DNA of 50,567 nt from CAYSAQ01 sp964429235 (GTDB lineage Bacteria > Margulisbacteria > Riflemargulisbacteria > GWF2-35-9 > DYQY01): contig CAYSAQ010000011.1 in NCBI GenBank assembly GCA_964429235.1, positions 1 to 50,567 on the forward strand, read 5' to 3'. The translations under genes and the position numbers were made by a program. The notes under the pieces are model-generated. The model did no database searches. It was given only the letters and a program-made list of their open reading frames with translations, and was not told the origin of the DNA. Shown here piece by piece: positions 1 through 7,570 of the stretch (position 1 is its first letter; each line of letters opens with the position of its first letter).

Positions 1-41
1 AAATAGCTAAATATAATCCCAAAGAAGACGATGTTTTTTAA
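1..41 (+). CDS. 3' end of an upstream gene (partial)
   Basis: The third frame is open from the window edge and ends at a TAA at 39-41, giving a tail reading IAKYNPKEDDVF. The next gene starts 66 bases later in the same direction. Only 12 codons are visible, so nothing can be said of function, and the frame choice is a guess based on its acidic, protein-like composition. Confidence 0.35.
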   Translation, partial: IAKYNPKEDDVF

Positions 42-107
42 AATAAGTGGGAATATTTGGATTAGCCTTCGATAAATTAATGACAGGTTAAATAAAAGGA
101 GTTGTTA

Positions 108-1898
108 ATGAAGTTTAAAATTATTGCTATTTCTATTAAGAGCATTCATTTATTAGATATTCAAAAAATAGATGAAATAATTAATGAAGCAAAACTATAT
201 GTAGATATCCTTCGTGTTGAGCAAAAGTTTACATTCATTGCTTTGAAGAAGCTTAAAAATGAATCAAGTCCTCAAATGGCTGAGCATATTGAAAGAATGT
301 CTAAATATTTTGACAATATATCCTCTTTAATGTCACGTTTAAATGATAATATTTACAATTTAAAAAACAGAAAAGAAGCAATTGGATCTAACCATACAGA
401 TAGGCAAGTTGATTCGATGTATAAATTTCTTAATGATAATCATCAGTGTAAGCATGAAGCAAGTTGTTTGCTAAGTTTAGATCACAATAATTCTTCAGAA
501 AAAAATGCAATAGAAAGTGCGATTAATGGTTATATTGAGGAGTCTGCGGAGGAATACAAAACTTTTAAAAAAGAAAAAGTTGAGTTGAATGATGCAATAA
601 TTAAAGAAAGATTTGGAGTATTAGCTAAATTTCTTGAAAGTAGTAACTTACAAGAAAAAGATATTAATGATAAATTGAAGCAACTTAATATGGCTAAACA
701 GGTTGTTGAATTAATCATGAGTGAGATGATGGATGTTATAAAAGAGGCATATAAAAAAGGTACAATAGATAAAGAACAGCTAGAGACATATACACAACAA
801 ATAGCATTAAAATATATGCCACTAATTGATAGAGTTGATGCAGGCATTAAAAAGCTTACATCTTACTTAACTAATAGATTAGATTCAGAAACAACATCAG
901 CTTATGAGCGAATTGTTTTAAATGCTGATGCTAAGTTAGCTACTCTTGCTAGTCAATTAGAATTTTTACAAGAAATACAAGAAAAAAGAAAGAGCCCAGA
1001 GCTTGAAGTATATATTGACAAGTTAATAGATATGGGAAAAATGATTAGTAGAGGGAAACGAGTTATAAATGCAATCCTTAAAGCTACAAAAGTAGACGGT
1101 GTTTTAACAGATAAAGAATTACATGAAATAACAGAAATGTCTGGTGGAGAATTGTTTAATAAGAGCGAAGATGATTTAAGAAAGTTGTTAAGTGGAGATG
1201 GGTATAAAGAGTTTCTAGGCCAGAATATTGCGAAATATGAAAAAATGTTTTCTGAGTTAGAAAAAATTGTAAATAATACTGGTAAAAGTAAAAGAGCAGA
1301 GTTAAGTTCTATGTTAGATAGGGTTAGAGGATTAAGCAAAACATTAATTGCTCAAAGAAAAAAAGTTTTACAAGTAAGAGAAGCAATCATTGCTCAAAAA
1401 AATAAAGAAATTCAAATAATTTTAGATAGCAAGCTTTCTGATGAAGATAAAGAACTTCATATATCCAGAATAAATGAGCTTTATAATGTAACTTTAGATA
1501 GTATGGCAGCGGCTATAAAAATGATTGATAATTTATTGAGTAATACAGAAGATATGGGCGAAGCTATATTAGTTGAATATGCTGCACTTTTAGTAAAAGA
1601 AAATAGTCTTAATAAGACACAACAAATGCAAATTAATCAACTAGAAGGGTTAATTGGTACTATTGGAGAGTTAATAAATGAATTATCGAATAGCGAATTA
1701 CAACGAGGGATTTCTGGTAACTCTACAAGAATACAAAATCAGAAAAATCAGAAAAACACATTAATCAACCTAAAGAAATTAGAAGAAAAATTGATGGAAC
1801 AATTGAAAGAAAAAAAGCGTTCCGAGCTTATGTCAGAAAAGATGGTTGCAAGCAGTAAGCCAGTTGCATCTGTTTTTGATGATGAGTTGCCAATTTAA
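108..1898 (+). CDS. Large coiled-coil hypothetical protein
   Basis: This encodes a 596-residue hydrophilic protein rich in Lys, Glu, Leu, Ile and Asn, with long stretches of heptad-like spacing and no obvious membrane segment or signal peptide. I recognise no catalytic motif. The start is the ATG at 108 and not the in-frame TTG at 102: AAAGGAG at 95-101 sits 6 bases before the ATG but directly abuts the TTG. The C-terminus is acidic (VFDDELPI). The stop overlaps the end of convergent smpB by 4 bases. The length and helical composition would fit a structural, secreted or cytoskeletal-like protein, but that is inference only. Confidence 0.8.
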   Translation: MKFKIIAISIKSIHLLDIQKIDEIINEAKLYVDILRVEQKFTFIALKKLKNESSPQMAEHIERMSKYFDNISSLMSRLNDNIYNLKNRKEAIGSNHTDRQVDSMYKFLNDNHQCKHEASCLLSLDHNNSSEKNAIESAINGYIEESAEEYKTFKKEKVELNDAIIKERFGVLAKFLESSNLQEKDINDKLKQLNMAKQVVELIMSEMMDVIKEAYKKGTIDKEQLETYTQQIALKYMPLIDRVDAGIKKLTSYLTNRLDSETTSAYERIVLNADAKLATLASQLEFLQEIQEKRKSPELEVYIDKLIDMGKMISRGKRVINAILKATKVDGVLTDKELHEITEMSGGELFNKSEDDLRKLLSGDGYKEFLGQNIAKYEKMFSELEKIVNNTGKSKRAELSSMLDRVRGLSKTLIAQRKKVLQVREAIIAQKNKEIQIILDSKLSDEDKELHISRINELYNVTLDSMAAAIKMIDNLLSNTEDMGEAILVEYAALLVKENSLNKTQQMQINQLEGLIGTIGELINELSNSELQRGISGNSTRIQNQKNQKNTLINLKKLEEKLMEQLKEKKRSELMSEKMVASSKPVASVFDDELPI

Positions 1899-2338
1899 CG
1901 AAATTTAAAGTTTCTGCCCATTTCTCTATCAAGATCTCTCTTCTTAATAGAATCTCTTTTATCAGCTGTTTTCTTTCCTTTACCTAACCCAAGTTGCACT
2001 TTTACATATTGTCTTGTGATATAAACTTTTAGAGGTACTAACGTAAGTCCTTTTTCTTGAATTTTCCCTGTTAGCTTGCTTATTTCACTTTTTTTAAGTA
2101 ATAATTTCCTTGTACGAGTAGGCTCTAGCCTAAAGGAGTTTATATGCTCGTAATGCTGTATTTCCATATTATGAATAGTAGCTTCACCCCTAATGATCCT
2201 AACGAACGCTTGCGATATATTAAGCTTGCCTGCACGTATAGATTTGACTTCGTTACCTGCAAGAACAATTCCTGCTTCAAGTTTCTCTAATATTTCGTAA
2301 TTATAATATGCTTTTTTGTTAATAGCTGAATTTACCAT
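1895..2338 (-). CDS. smpB: SsrA (tmRNA)-binding protein SmpB
   Basis: SmpB binds tmRNA and delivers it to stalled ribosomes for trans-translation in the cytoplasm. The 147-residue product has the family's usual length and signatures: an N-terminal NKKAYYNYEILEKLEAGIVL strand, then GNEVKSIRAGKLNISQAFV, and the basic tail with DKRDSIKKRDLDREMGR that folds into the decoding centre. Its 3' end overlaps the convergent coiled-coil gene by 4 bases. No Shine-Dalgarno sequence precedes the ATG; a good -35/-10 pair lies so close that the mRNA is predicted to be leaderless. The tmRNA gene itself is not in this window. Confidence 0.97.
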   Translation of the reverse strand: MVNSAINKKAYYNYEILEKLEAGIVLAGNEVKSIRAGKLNISQAFVRIIRGEATIHNMEIQHYEHINSFRLEPTRTRKLLLKKSEISKLTGKIQEKGLTLVPLKVYITRQYVKVQLGLGKGKKTADKRDSIKKRDLDREMGRNFKFR

Positions 2339-2345
2339 AGATGTA

Positions 2346-2374
2346 ATAGTATATGTTTTTTGTTATCTCGCCAA
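2346..2374 (-). promoter_or_regulatory. Predicted smpB promoter, leaderless
   Basis: Reading the minus strand, TTGGCG (2374-2369) is followed by a 17-base spacer, TACTAT (2351-2346), 7 bases, then the smpB ATG. Transcription should start at or next to the start codon. Confidence 0.55.
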
Positions 2375-2461
2375 CTGGTTTAAAGTTAATAATAAAAAAT
2401 ATGTTTAACATGAGACTTTTTGGGCATAAAAATATTATAAGATTAAGTTGGGGGTGGAATT

Positions 2462-2554
2462 ATGGGTGAAGAGTATAATGATAAGCAATCACAGGATATG
2501 TATCAATCAGCGTCTTGGTTACAAGAAGCAATCCACGTTTTAACAGGCTGTTAG
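2462..2554 (+). CDS. Small ORF of 30 codons
   Basis: The ORF encodes a 30-residue peptide beginning MGEEYNDKQSQD and ending HVLTGC. A G-rich ribosome-binding site (GGGGGTGG, 2450-2457) lies 4 bases before the ATG. The next small ORF starts 13 bases after its stop, and a 240-codon gene follows, so the three look like one transcription unit. The peptide is acidic at the N-terminus, then amphipathic, with a C-terminal Cys. No family is recognised; coding is supported by the ribosome-binding site and tandem arrangement only. Confidence 0.5.
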   Translation: MGEEYNDKQSQDMYQSASWLQEAIHVLTGC

Positions 2555-2567
2555 TAGGGGGATTATC

Positions 2568-2660
2568 ATGGATGATAATAAATTAATAATGGAAGAAGCA
2601 ATGGTTCTTAAGCAAATGCAATGGCAGCTTGAGGAAATAGTTGCGACAAAGCAAGAATAG
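2568..2660 (+). CDS. Second small ORF of 30 codons
   Basis: Also exactly 30 residues, this peptide is predicted to be almost wholly helical (MDDNKLIMEEAMVLKQ at the start, then MQWQLEEIVATKQE). AGGGGGAT at 2556-2563 gives a G-rich ribosome-binding site like the one before the preceding ORF, with GGGGG ending 6 bases before the ATG. Its stop is 3 bases before the ATG of the 240-residue gene, which suggests translational coupling. It could be a small partner or chaperone for the larger product, but no family is recognised. Confidence 0.5.
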   Translation: MDDNKLIMEEAMVLKQMQWQLEEIVATKQE

Positions 2661-2663
2661 TAT

Positions 2664-3386
2664 ATGAATGGTGGAACTAATATAGTAAGTAGTGTTAGTG
2701 CGATAAACTATGAAGTAAAGACGCAGCAACCTAAATATAATGCTACTCAAGCAAAATCTGCAGTTAAGGAGTTTATGACTTCTGGCAACACTGCAGAATC
2801 ACTGCAGCAATTTCTTGAATCTATAATCTCATCTGTAAATGATCCTAATCTAAGAAATGAGCTTAATGAGATAATTTCTAATGGTATGGATCAAAATGAG
2901 CTTAAATCTTCTGTTAACTTCTTAGCTGACAAACAAGCAGGTAAACCTGTTTCTCCTAAAAGACAGAGTCGCTTTGATGAAGTTCAGAAGTATTTTGCTC
3001 CAGGTGGGAAGTTTATAACTGATCTCAATAATCAATTGTTGGCTATGGGAGTAGAAGAAGGTATTTCTTATGACTTTTTTGCGAAGTCTTCCTTTGGTAA
3101 AGAGGTACTAGGCCTTATAGATCAATGTGTTGAATTATTAAAAACAGATGAAAATACAACAGGGGAATCAGAAGGAAATAATATCTCTGATAGTAATACA
3201 GTAGGACATTCAAGGTCATTGAATGATGTTGTAATAGCGCAAGTCTCTCCTGAAGAGCTGAGTAAAGTTGAAGAAGATAAAGTTGCCGCTAATAAAGGCA
3301 TAAGTTCTAAAAATATGGATAAAATAATTGCATCTTTAGAAGCTGGTAAGCCTTCGTGGCTTAATAGCAGTTCTGCTGTTTGCTAA
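2664..3386 (+). CDS. Hypothetical soluble protein, 240 residues
   Basis: The protein is rich in Ser, Asn, Lys and Gln, without signal peptide or membrane segment. The N-terminal 20 residues are polar and probably disordered. A helical region spans about residues 28-90, a second ordered block about 100-160, a low-complexity Ser/Asn/Glu linker about 165-185, and the C-terminus ends in SSSAVC. No known domain is recognised. It follows two 30-codon ORFs with a 3-base gap and lacks a clear ribosome-binding site of its own, fitting translational coupling. Its end overlaps the convergent rRNA methyltransferase gene by 4 bases. Disordered N-terminus plus small upstream ORFs resembles secreted substrate and chaperone pairs, but there is no direct support. 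Confidence 0.8.
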   Translation: MNGGTNIVSSVSAINYEVKTQQPKYNATQAKSAVKEFMTSGNTAESLQQFLESIISSVNDPNLRNELNEIISNGMDQNELKSSVNFLADKQAGKPVSPKRQSRFDEVQKYFAPGGKFITDLNNQLLAMGVEEGISYDFFAKSSFGKEVLGLIDQCVELLKTDENTTGESEGNNISDSNTVGHSRSLNDVVIAQVSPEELSKVEEDKVAANKGISSKNMDKIIASLEAGKPSWLNSSSAVC

Positions 3387-4582
3387 ATCTTTTCTAAATA
3401 AACAATGACCTCAACATGTGGGGTCCACGGAAACATATCAACAGAAGATACTTCAGCCACTTTATAACCAAAGTCCATTACAGATTTTAAGTTAAAAGCT
3501 AATTCGCCAAGTCCACAAGCCACATAGACAATTTTTTCTGGTTGTCTTTTCCCAATATGTCTCATAGTGTGCTTATCAGTTCCAGATCTAGGAGGATCAA
3601 GTATTATTAAATTAAATTCGTTATCAAAACGAATCTTTGATATATTTTCTCTTACTTTTCCTGAGATGAATTCTGTTTTATCTTTAATGCCGTTTAACTG
3701 CATATTTTTCTCTGCTTGTTTTATAGCAGAATCGACAATCTCAATCCCTAATATATGCTTTGTTTTATCTGCTATATAAGCGCTGATAGTTCCAGCACCA
3801 CAGAATAAATCCATTACAGTATCATCATCATGCACATAGGATTTTATTTTATCGTATAGTAGTTTTGCAGCATCATTATTTACCTGAAAGAATGAGTCGT
3901 AAGGAATTTGAAAAGTCTTGTCCCCAATGGTGTCTATAATGAAATCATCGCCATAAAGTAGTGTGGAATCACTTATAATAGCTGCATCTGCGAATTCAGA
4001 ATGTCTTGCCCAGATGAACCCTTTAAGTGGAATTTTATTAGCTAGAAAGGAATCTATTAGTGGCTTCAACATTTCTTCACTGCCGCCATCTGTTACTAAT
4101 GTGATTAATTTCTCACCAGTGCTTACCGAGTCTCTTATTATTATATATCTTAGAATCCCTTTATGAGTTTTCTTTTGATAAGCTGGCACTTTGTTTTCAT
4201 TTGCCCAGTTTCTAGCAATATCTAGAATTTCATTATTTCTTTCTTTCATTAAGAGACAGTCGTCTATATTAATAAGTTTATTGAATTGTCCTTTTTCATG
4301 ATAGCCAACACCTACAGTATTGTTTTTAGTTGTAAAGAATGTGAATTCAACCTTATTTCTATATCGATATAGATTAGGGGCAGGTATAGGTAAAGGTACT
4401 TGATTTGTATCAAATAATACATGTTGATTTTCGGTATCTCGTTCAAGTGATCTATTTAGTTTATTGAAAACTTTTTTGACCTTTTTTTGTTTGTATTCAA
4501 GTTGCTCATTGTAGTTAAGTTCATATAGTTTGCAACTTCCACATTTCCCATAGTATTTACAAGTAGTTTTGTCCTTTTTCAT
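3383..4582 (-). CDS. rlmD: 23S rRNA (uracil-C5)-methyltransferase, RlmD/RlmCD type
   Basis: This is a 399-residue SAM-dependent RNA m5U methyltransferase of the TrmA/RumA family. An iron-sulfur cluster site is visible as C8, C14, C17 and C109 (CKYYGKCGSC and later DDCLLM), which favours the rRNA-modifying branch over TrmA. The SAM fold carries MDLFCGAGTISAY, and DPPRSGTD is the conserved active-site segment. The catalytic-Cys loop reads YVACGLGELAFNL, whereas family members normally have SCNP there; the Cys is kept but the following Asn-Pro is not. There is no N-terminal TRAM domain. The gene starts its own unit with a consensus promoter and no Shine-Dalgarno site. The exact uridine target cannot be told from sequence. 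Confidence 0.88.
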   Translation of the reverse strand: MKKDKTTCKYYGKCGSCKLYELNYNEQLEYKQKKVKKVFNKLNRSLERDTENQHVLFDTNQVPLPIPAPNLYRYRNKVEFTFFTTKNNTVGVGYHEKGQFNKLINIDDCLLMKERNNEILDIARNWANENKVPAYQKKTHKGILRYIIIRDSVSTGEKLITLVTDGGSEEMLKPLIDSFLANKIPLKGFIWARHSEFADAAIISDSTLLYGDDFIIDTIGDKTFQIPYDSFFQVNNDAAKLLYDKIKSYVHDDDTVMDLFCGAGTISAYIADKTKHILGIEIVDSAIKQAEKNMQLNGIKDKTEFISGKVRENISKIRFDNEFNLIILDPPRSGTDKHTMRHIGKRQPEKIVYVACGLGELAFNLKSVMDFGYKVAEVSSVDMFPWTPHVEVIVYLEKI

Positions 4583-4588
4583 GGCCTA

Positions 4589-4617
4589 ATGGTACGATGG
4601 ATGAAAATTATTATCAA
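4589..4617 (-). promoter_or_regulatory. Predicted promoter of the rlmD-like gene, leaderless
   Basis: On the minus strand TTGATA (4617-4612), 17 bases, TACCAT (4594-4589), then 6 bases to the ATG at 4582. The spacing places transcription start at the start codon. Confidence 0.55.
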
Positions 4618-4667
4618 GCTAAAAGTCAATAATGGTAAGCGATTCAGCGATGCTCTGAAAATTTATG

Positions 4668-4697
4668 TTGATATCGCTTATATAAAGTCTGTATAAT
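4668..4697 (+). promoter_or_regulatory. Predicted promoter for the CofG-like gene
   Basis: TTGATA (4668-4673), an 18-base spacer and TATAAT (4692-4697) lie about 80 bases upstream of the ATG at 4778. A second, weaker pair TTGACT N17 TATTAG follows inside the leader. Unlike many neighbours, this gene should have a real 5' leader. Confidence 0.5.
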
Positions 4698-4777
4698 AAC
4701 AAGCGTTTGACTCAAATAGACCGATAGTTTATTAGACTAAAACTCAATACAGAGAAAGAAAGGCGTGAGCTTAAAAT

Positions 4778-5863
4778 ATGGCGCAAGAAGGAAAAGAACT
4801 AACAGGTTTTGGAGATAATGAGGATATATTGCCCTTTGTTAATAAAGAAGCTGTAGTAACTTATTCTAGTTCAGTAGATTTGGTTATTACTACTGCATGT
4901 AGAAATGACTGCGGTTATTGTATATTCAAGCAAAAAGAAGATAATTTGGTGGTTCCTTATTCTACCATTCAAGTTTTTAAAAAAGCAAGAAGATCAGGAG
5001 TGCGTGAAGCAAACTTAATTGCTGGTGAAAGGCCTGATACAAATAATGCTGTAAGAGCAAAATTTGATATTTGGGGGTTTAATAGTTATTCAGAGTATTT
5101 ATATACAATAGCTGAGTTAGCTTTTCTTGAAGGATTATTAGTAAACTTAAATGTGGGGTATCTTTCATATAACGAACTTAAGGCAATGCACGAGATTATT
5201 GCCTCAGTAGAAATTATGGTAGAAACAACTAATGAGAAAATGCTTTCAGGTATGCAGCATAAGTTTTCTCCTAGTAAAGACCCTAATATTAGATTAAAGC
5301 TGTTGGAATATGCTGGAAAATTAAATATACCAACAAATACAGGAATGCTAGTAGGGATTGGCGAAAGTCCAGAGGATAGGATTAAAACAATTTCTAAAGT
5401 TCGTGAGATACATGATGAATATAGAAGTATTCAGAATTTTAAGATTGTACCTTTTGTTAACAACGGCAAGATAAGGATGAAGAATCAACAAAGTTGTTCA
5501 GAAGAATTGATTTTAGAGACAGTTAGATTAGCATCAGAGATTCTACCTTCTGAGGTGGATATTTCAGTGCCAATTAATGTTATGACTAATATACCTAAAT
5601 TAGTACAAGCTGGGGTTACTGACTTTGGCCAAATAAGAATAGATGGTAATGATGGAATATTTAAAGATCATGGTTTCGAGACAATTGAGCATTATGAAAA
5701 AGAGCTAGACCAGATTGGTTATAATTTAGCTAAGAGACTTCCTATTAAGAACTCTTTTGTTTCTTCTCAGAAATATTCTAAGAAGTTAGGACAGTTTTTA
5801 GATAAGTATAAGGTTAGACTTAAAGAAATTCAGTCAGAAGACGAGTTTGTTTTAGCAATGTAA
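4778..5863 (+). CDS. CofG-like radical SAM enzyme
   Basis: This 361-residue radical SAM protein has its [4Fe-4S] cluster motif as C41, C45, C48 (CRNDCGYC). It follows CofG, the subunit of FO synthase (deazaflavin/coenzyme F420 precursor), along most of its length: GERPD in the early part, an ETTNEKML...HKFSPSKDP block, RLKLLEYAGKLNIP, GMLVGIGESPEDRI, and a late RLPI. It departs from CofG where that family usually has an IIQNF-type segment (here KIVPFVNNGKIRMK) and in the AGVTDFGQI region. No cofH or other F420 gene is nearby. It may be a true CofG or a relative with another substrate. AGAAAGG lies 14 bases before the ATG, rather far. Confidence 0.75.
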   Translation: MAQEGKELTGFGDNEDILPFVNKEAVVTYSSSVDLVITTACRNDCGYCIFKQKEDNLVVPYSTIQVFKKARRSGVREANLIAGERPDTNNAVRAKFDIWGFNSYSEYLYTIAELAFLEGLLVNLNVGYLSYNELKAMHEIIASVEIMVETTNEKMLSGMQHKFSPSKDPNIRLKLLEYAGKLNIPTNTGMLVGIGESPEDRIKTISKVREIHDEYRSIQNFKIVPFVNNGKIRMKNQQSCSEELILETVRLASEILPSEVDISVPINVMTNIPKLVQAGVTDFGQIRIDGNDGIFKDHGFETIEHYEKELDQIGYNLAKRLPIKNSFVSSQKYSKKLGQFLDKYKVRLKEIQSEDEFVLAM

Positions 5864-5870
5864 TTTTATT

Positions 5871-5893
5871 ATAAGGGGCTCCGCGCCCCTTAT
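5871..5893. terminator. Strong hairpin between cofG-like and amj genes
   Basis: ATAAGGGGC (5871-5879) and GCCCCTTAT (5885-5893) form a perfect 9-bp stem with loop TCCGC. It lies between two convergent genes. Neither side has a good U-tract, so Rho-independent termination is only likely, not certain. Confidence 0.55.
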
Positions 5894-5957
5894 GATCCCC
5901 TCAAAATCCAGAATAAATTAATACAAAACATAGCCCGGTCGCCGAGTGAGTTTGAAG

Positions 5958-6779
5958 TTATATCAAATTTGTGATAGTCATAATATACCTAGTAGCAGGC
6001 ATTAGTATTAGTTGGGAAACAATTAATATTCCAATCATTCTTGATAACATAAGAAAGAATACAACACTTTTCACATCAGCAGCAGTTCTTGTGTTATGCA
6101 CTGCTTGATCTGTTATTCTTGCTCCAGCAGGATCTACCAATAATGTGAACATAATGGTCGCAATTCCGTTTACAATCCCAGATAATTGAATAGCAGTGGC
6201 TCTAAGGTCTGGCAAGTAGGCTCCAGCAAGTAGAGATGCTAACACTCCAATTGTATAGATAGATGTAACAAGCCCATTAAGTACTAAGAAAGTTTTCGGT
6301 ATGTTTTTAATGCTAATTCCTTGTAACGTTTTTATGTTTGGTAGTTCTATACATTTTATTAACTTTATTATTCTTCTTGGTGAAGATATTGTCATAAAAA
6401 ACATTTTTGGTAGAGATCCTACCCTAAGAAATGTCTTAATCGCAATTTCAAATATATTCACAAAGGTTGGCGCAAGAAATGCTGCAAATAAAACACCTAG
6501 GAATCCCGCAAAGATTATTGCTCTAAACCAGCTTTCTAGCTGAACTAATGATGCTTCATTTCCAATCATGATTGTTTTATCAACCATTTTGCCTAATAGA
6601 GGTGCTTGAAACATGTTGCTGAGCCTAGATACAAGAAGCGTGGAGGTGACAAAGGCCATGGCTATGGATATTTGTTTTGTTTTTAGTCCAGCATAGCGCA
6701 TGCAATATGCTAGTGATTCTGTGACGTTTATTAGGAAAGTAAAGAAGCAGACAATTGATATTGTATAGATGTCAGGCAT
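5958..6779 (-). CDS. amj: Lipid II flippase Amj family protein
   Basis: Amj (DUF2837 family) moves the peptidoglycan precursor lipid II across the inner membrane and can replace MurJ. The 273-residue product is strongly hydrophobic with about six membrane spans. Its N-terminus matches the family pattern: INVTESLAYCMRYAGLKTKQ, then LVSRLSNMFQAPLLGKMVD, the stretch conserved in Bacillus Amj. It overlaps the upstream queD stop by 1 base, so it is translated from the queD message. Whether this genome also has MurJ is not visible here. Confidence rests on the distinctive AETLAY/QAPLLG-like segments. Confidence 0.85.
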   Translation of the reverse strand: MPDIYTISIVCFFTFLINVTESLAYCMRYAGLKTKQISIAMAFVTSTLLVSRLSNMFQAPLLGKMVDKTIMIGNEASLVQLESWFRAIIFAGFLGVLFAAFLAPTFVNIFEIAIKTFLRVGSLPKMFFMTISSPRRIIKLIKCIELPNIKTLQGISIKNIPKTFLVLNGLVTSIYTIGVLASLLAGAYLPDLRATAIQLSGIVNGIATIMFTLLVDPAGARITDQAVHNTRTAADVKSVVFFLMLSRMIGILIVSQLILMPATRYIMTITNLI

Positions 6780-7135
6780 TACTCGAAGTATGTTGCTCTT
6801 GCGTTTTCAGATTCCCAAACGCTTACTTCAACTAAACTTATACAAGCAGGGATTCTTTCTTTAACATAATGAAAGATGTACCTAGAAAGGAATTCTGATG
6901 TTGGCGATTCTTCAAACAAATCATTTAAATATTTATGATCAAATTTGTCATGTATTTCTTTTAGGATATCTTTTAGTTCTCTGAAATCTATTACTAGACC
7001 TGATTCATTTAATTCACTGCCTTCAACAACTGTTTGAACTTTCCATGAATGACCATGAAGGTTTTCGCAAGGGCCGTTATAGTTTGTTAGCTGATGAGCA
7101 GCCGAGAATTTTTTATCTACACTTAATCTCCACAT
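6779..7135 (-). CDS. queD: 6-carboxytetrahydropterin synthase QueD
   Basis: QueD converts dihydroneopterin triphosphate to 6-carboxytetrahydropterin in the queuosine/preQ0 pathway. The 118-residue product has the family motifs: FSAAHQL (zinc His), CENLHGHSWKV with the catalytic Cys and two zinc His, VIDFRELK, FDHKYLND, PTSEFLSRYI and the terminal VWES. An upstream in-frame ATG at 7174 is rejected because the predicted promoter lies between it and the ATG at 7135, and family members begin near MWRL. The start lacks a Shine-Dalgarno site and is 7 bases from the -10 box. QueH is encoded elsewhere in the window; QueC, QueE and QueF are not seen. Confidence 0.95.
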   Translation of the reverse strand: MWRLSVDKKFSAAHQLTNYNGPCENLHGHSWKVQTVVEGSELNESGLVIDFRELKDILKEIHDKFDHKYLNDLFEESPTSEFLSRYIFHYVKERIPACISLVEVSVWESENARATYFE

Positions 7136-7142
7136 GGCGATT

Positions 7143-7162
7143 ATTATATCATATGATATAAT
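7143..7162. promoter_or_regulatory. Palindromic bidirectional promoter, leaderless on both sides
   Basis: ATTATATCATATGATATAAT is a perfect 20-bp palindrome. Each strand reads TGATATAAT at its end, an extended -10 element. On the plus strand the box ends 6 bases before the GtrA-like ATG; on the minus strand it ends 7 bases before the queD ATG. No good -35 is present, which extended -10 elements can tolerate. Confidence 0.65.
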
Positions 7163-7168
7163 TCGTGG

Positions 7169-7570
7169 ATGCAAGAAATTATAAATAAATTGCTTAACAG
7201 AAACTTTATTCTTTATTTTATCATAGGAATAAGCGGGGTCATTTTAGATCTTTCGATTTTTTCTTTTTGTTATAAAGTTATTCTTTTAAATGAAATATAT
7301 TCGAATATTATTAGTTCATTTGTGGGTTTTAATAATAATTTTTTCCTTAATGCTTTTTTTAACTTTAAGGCAAAAGATAAATTATGGATAAGATATCTAT
7401 CTTATTTTACGATTTGTTTATTTGGCATTGGGATTAGCTCGACTTTGATTTATATAGCGGTTCATTTCTTGGGTATTAATGCGATACTTGCAAAGACTGG
7501 TTCAATTGGAGTAGTCTTTATTCTTCAGTATGGATTAAATAAGAAAATAACTTTTAGAGAATTATCCTAG
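7169..7570 (+). CDS. GtrA-like four-helix membrane protein
   Basis: The 133-residue product has four predicted membrane helices (about residues 12-30, 38-58, 70-90 and 100-120) and the GtrA/DPMS-type pattern: an N-terminal RNFILYFIIGISGVILDL and a GFNNNFFLNAFFNFK segment, where GtrA proteins typically carry a conserved N-F/W-R-F motif. GtrA-like proteins are thought to help move polyprenyl-linked sugars across the inner membrane or anchor glycosyltransferases. It overlaps the end of the convergent GT9 glycosyltransferase by 9 bases. It starts 6 bases from the -10 box of a palindromic promoter and has no ribosome-binding site. Confidence 0.8.
   Translation: MQEIINKLLNRNFILYFIIGISGVILDLSIFSFCYKVILLNEIYSNIISSFVGFNNNFFLNAFFNFKAKDKLWIRYLSYFTICLFGIGISSTLIYIAVHFLGINAILAKTGSIGVVFILQYGLNKKITFRELS

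Noticed and set aside
102..107. TTG start two codons before the ATG of the coiled-coil gene
   Set aside because: The ribosome site AAAGGAG directly abuts this TTG, leaving no spacer; the ATG at 108 has the right 6-base spacing.
953..1339. Minus-strand ORF inside the coiled-coil gene
   Set aside because: Composition is that of an antisense frame of a Lys/Glu-rich gene, with no promoter or ribosome site.
108..3386. Type III secretion-like gene set (effector, chaperone, needle)
   Set aside because: Size and helical character are suggestive, but no motif of a secretion component is visible; kept only as an unknown operon.
7136..7174. Longer queD from an ATG at 7174
   Set aside because: The extra 13 residues span the palindromic promoter and are not seen in QueD proteins.
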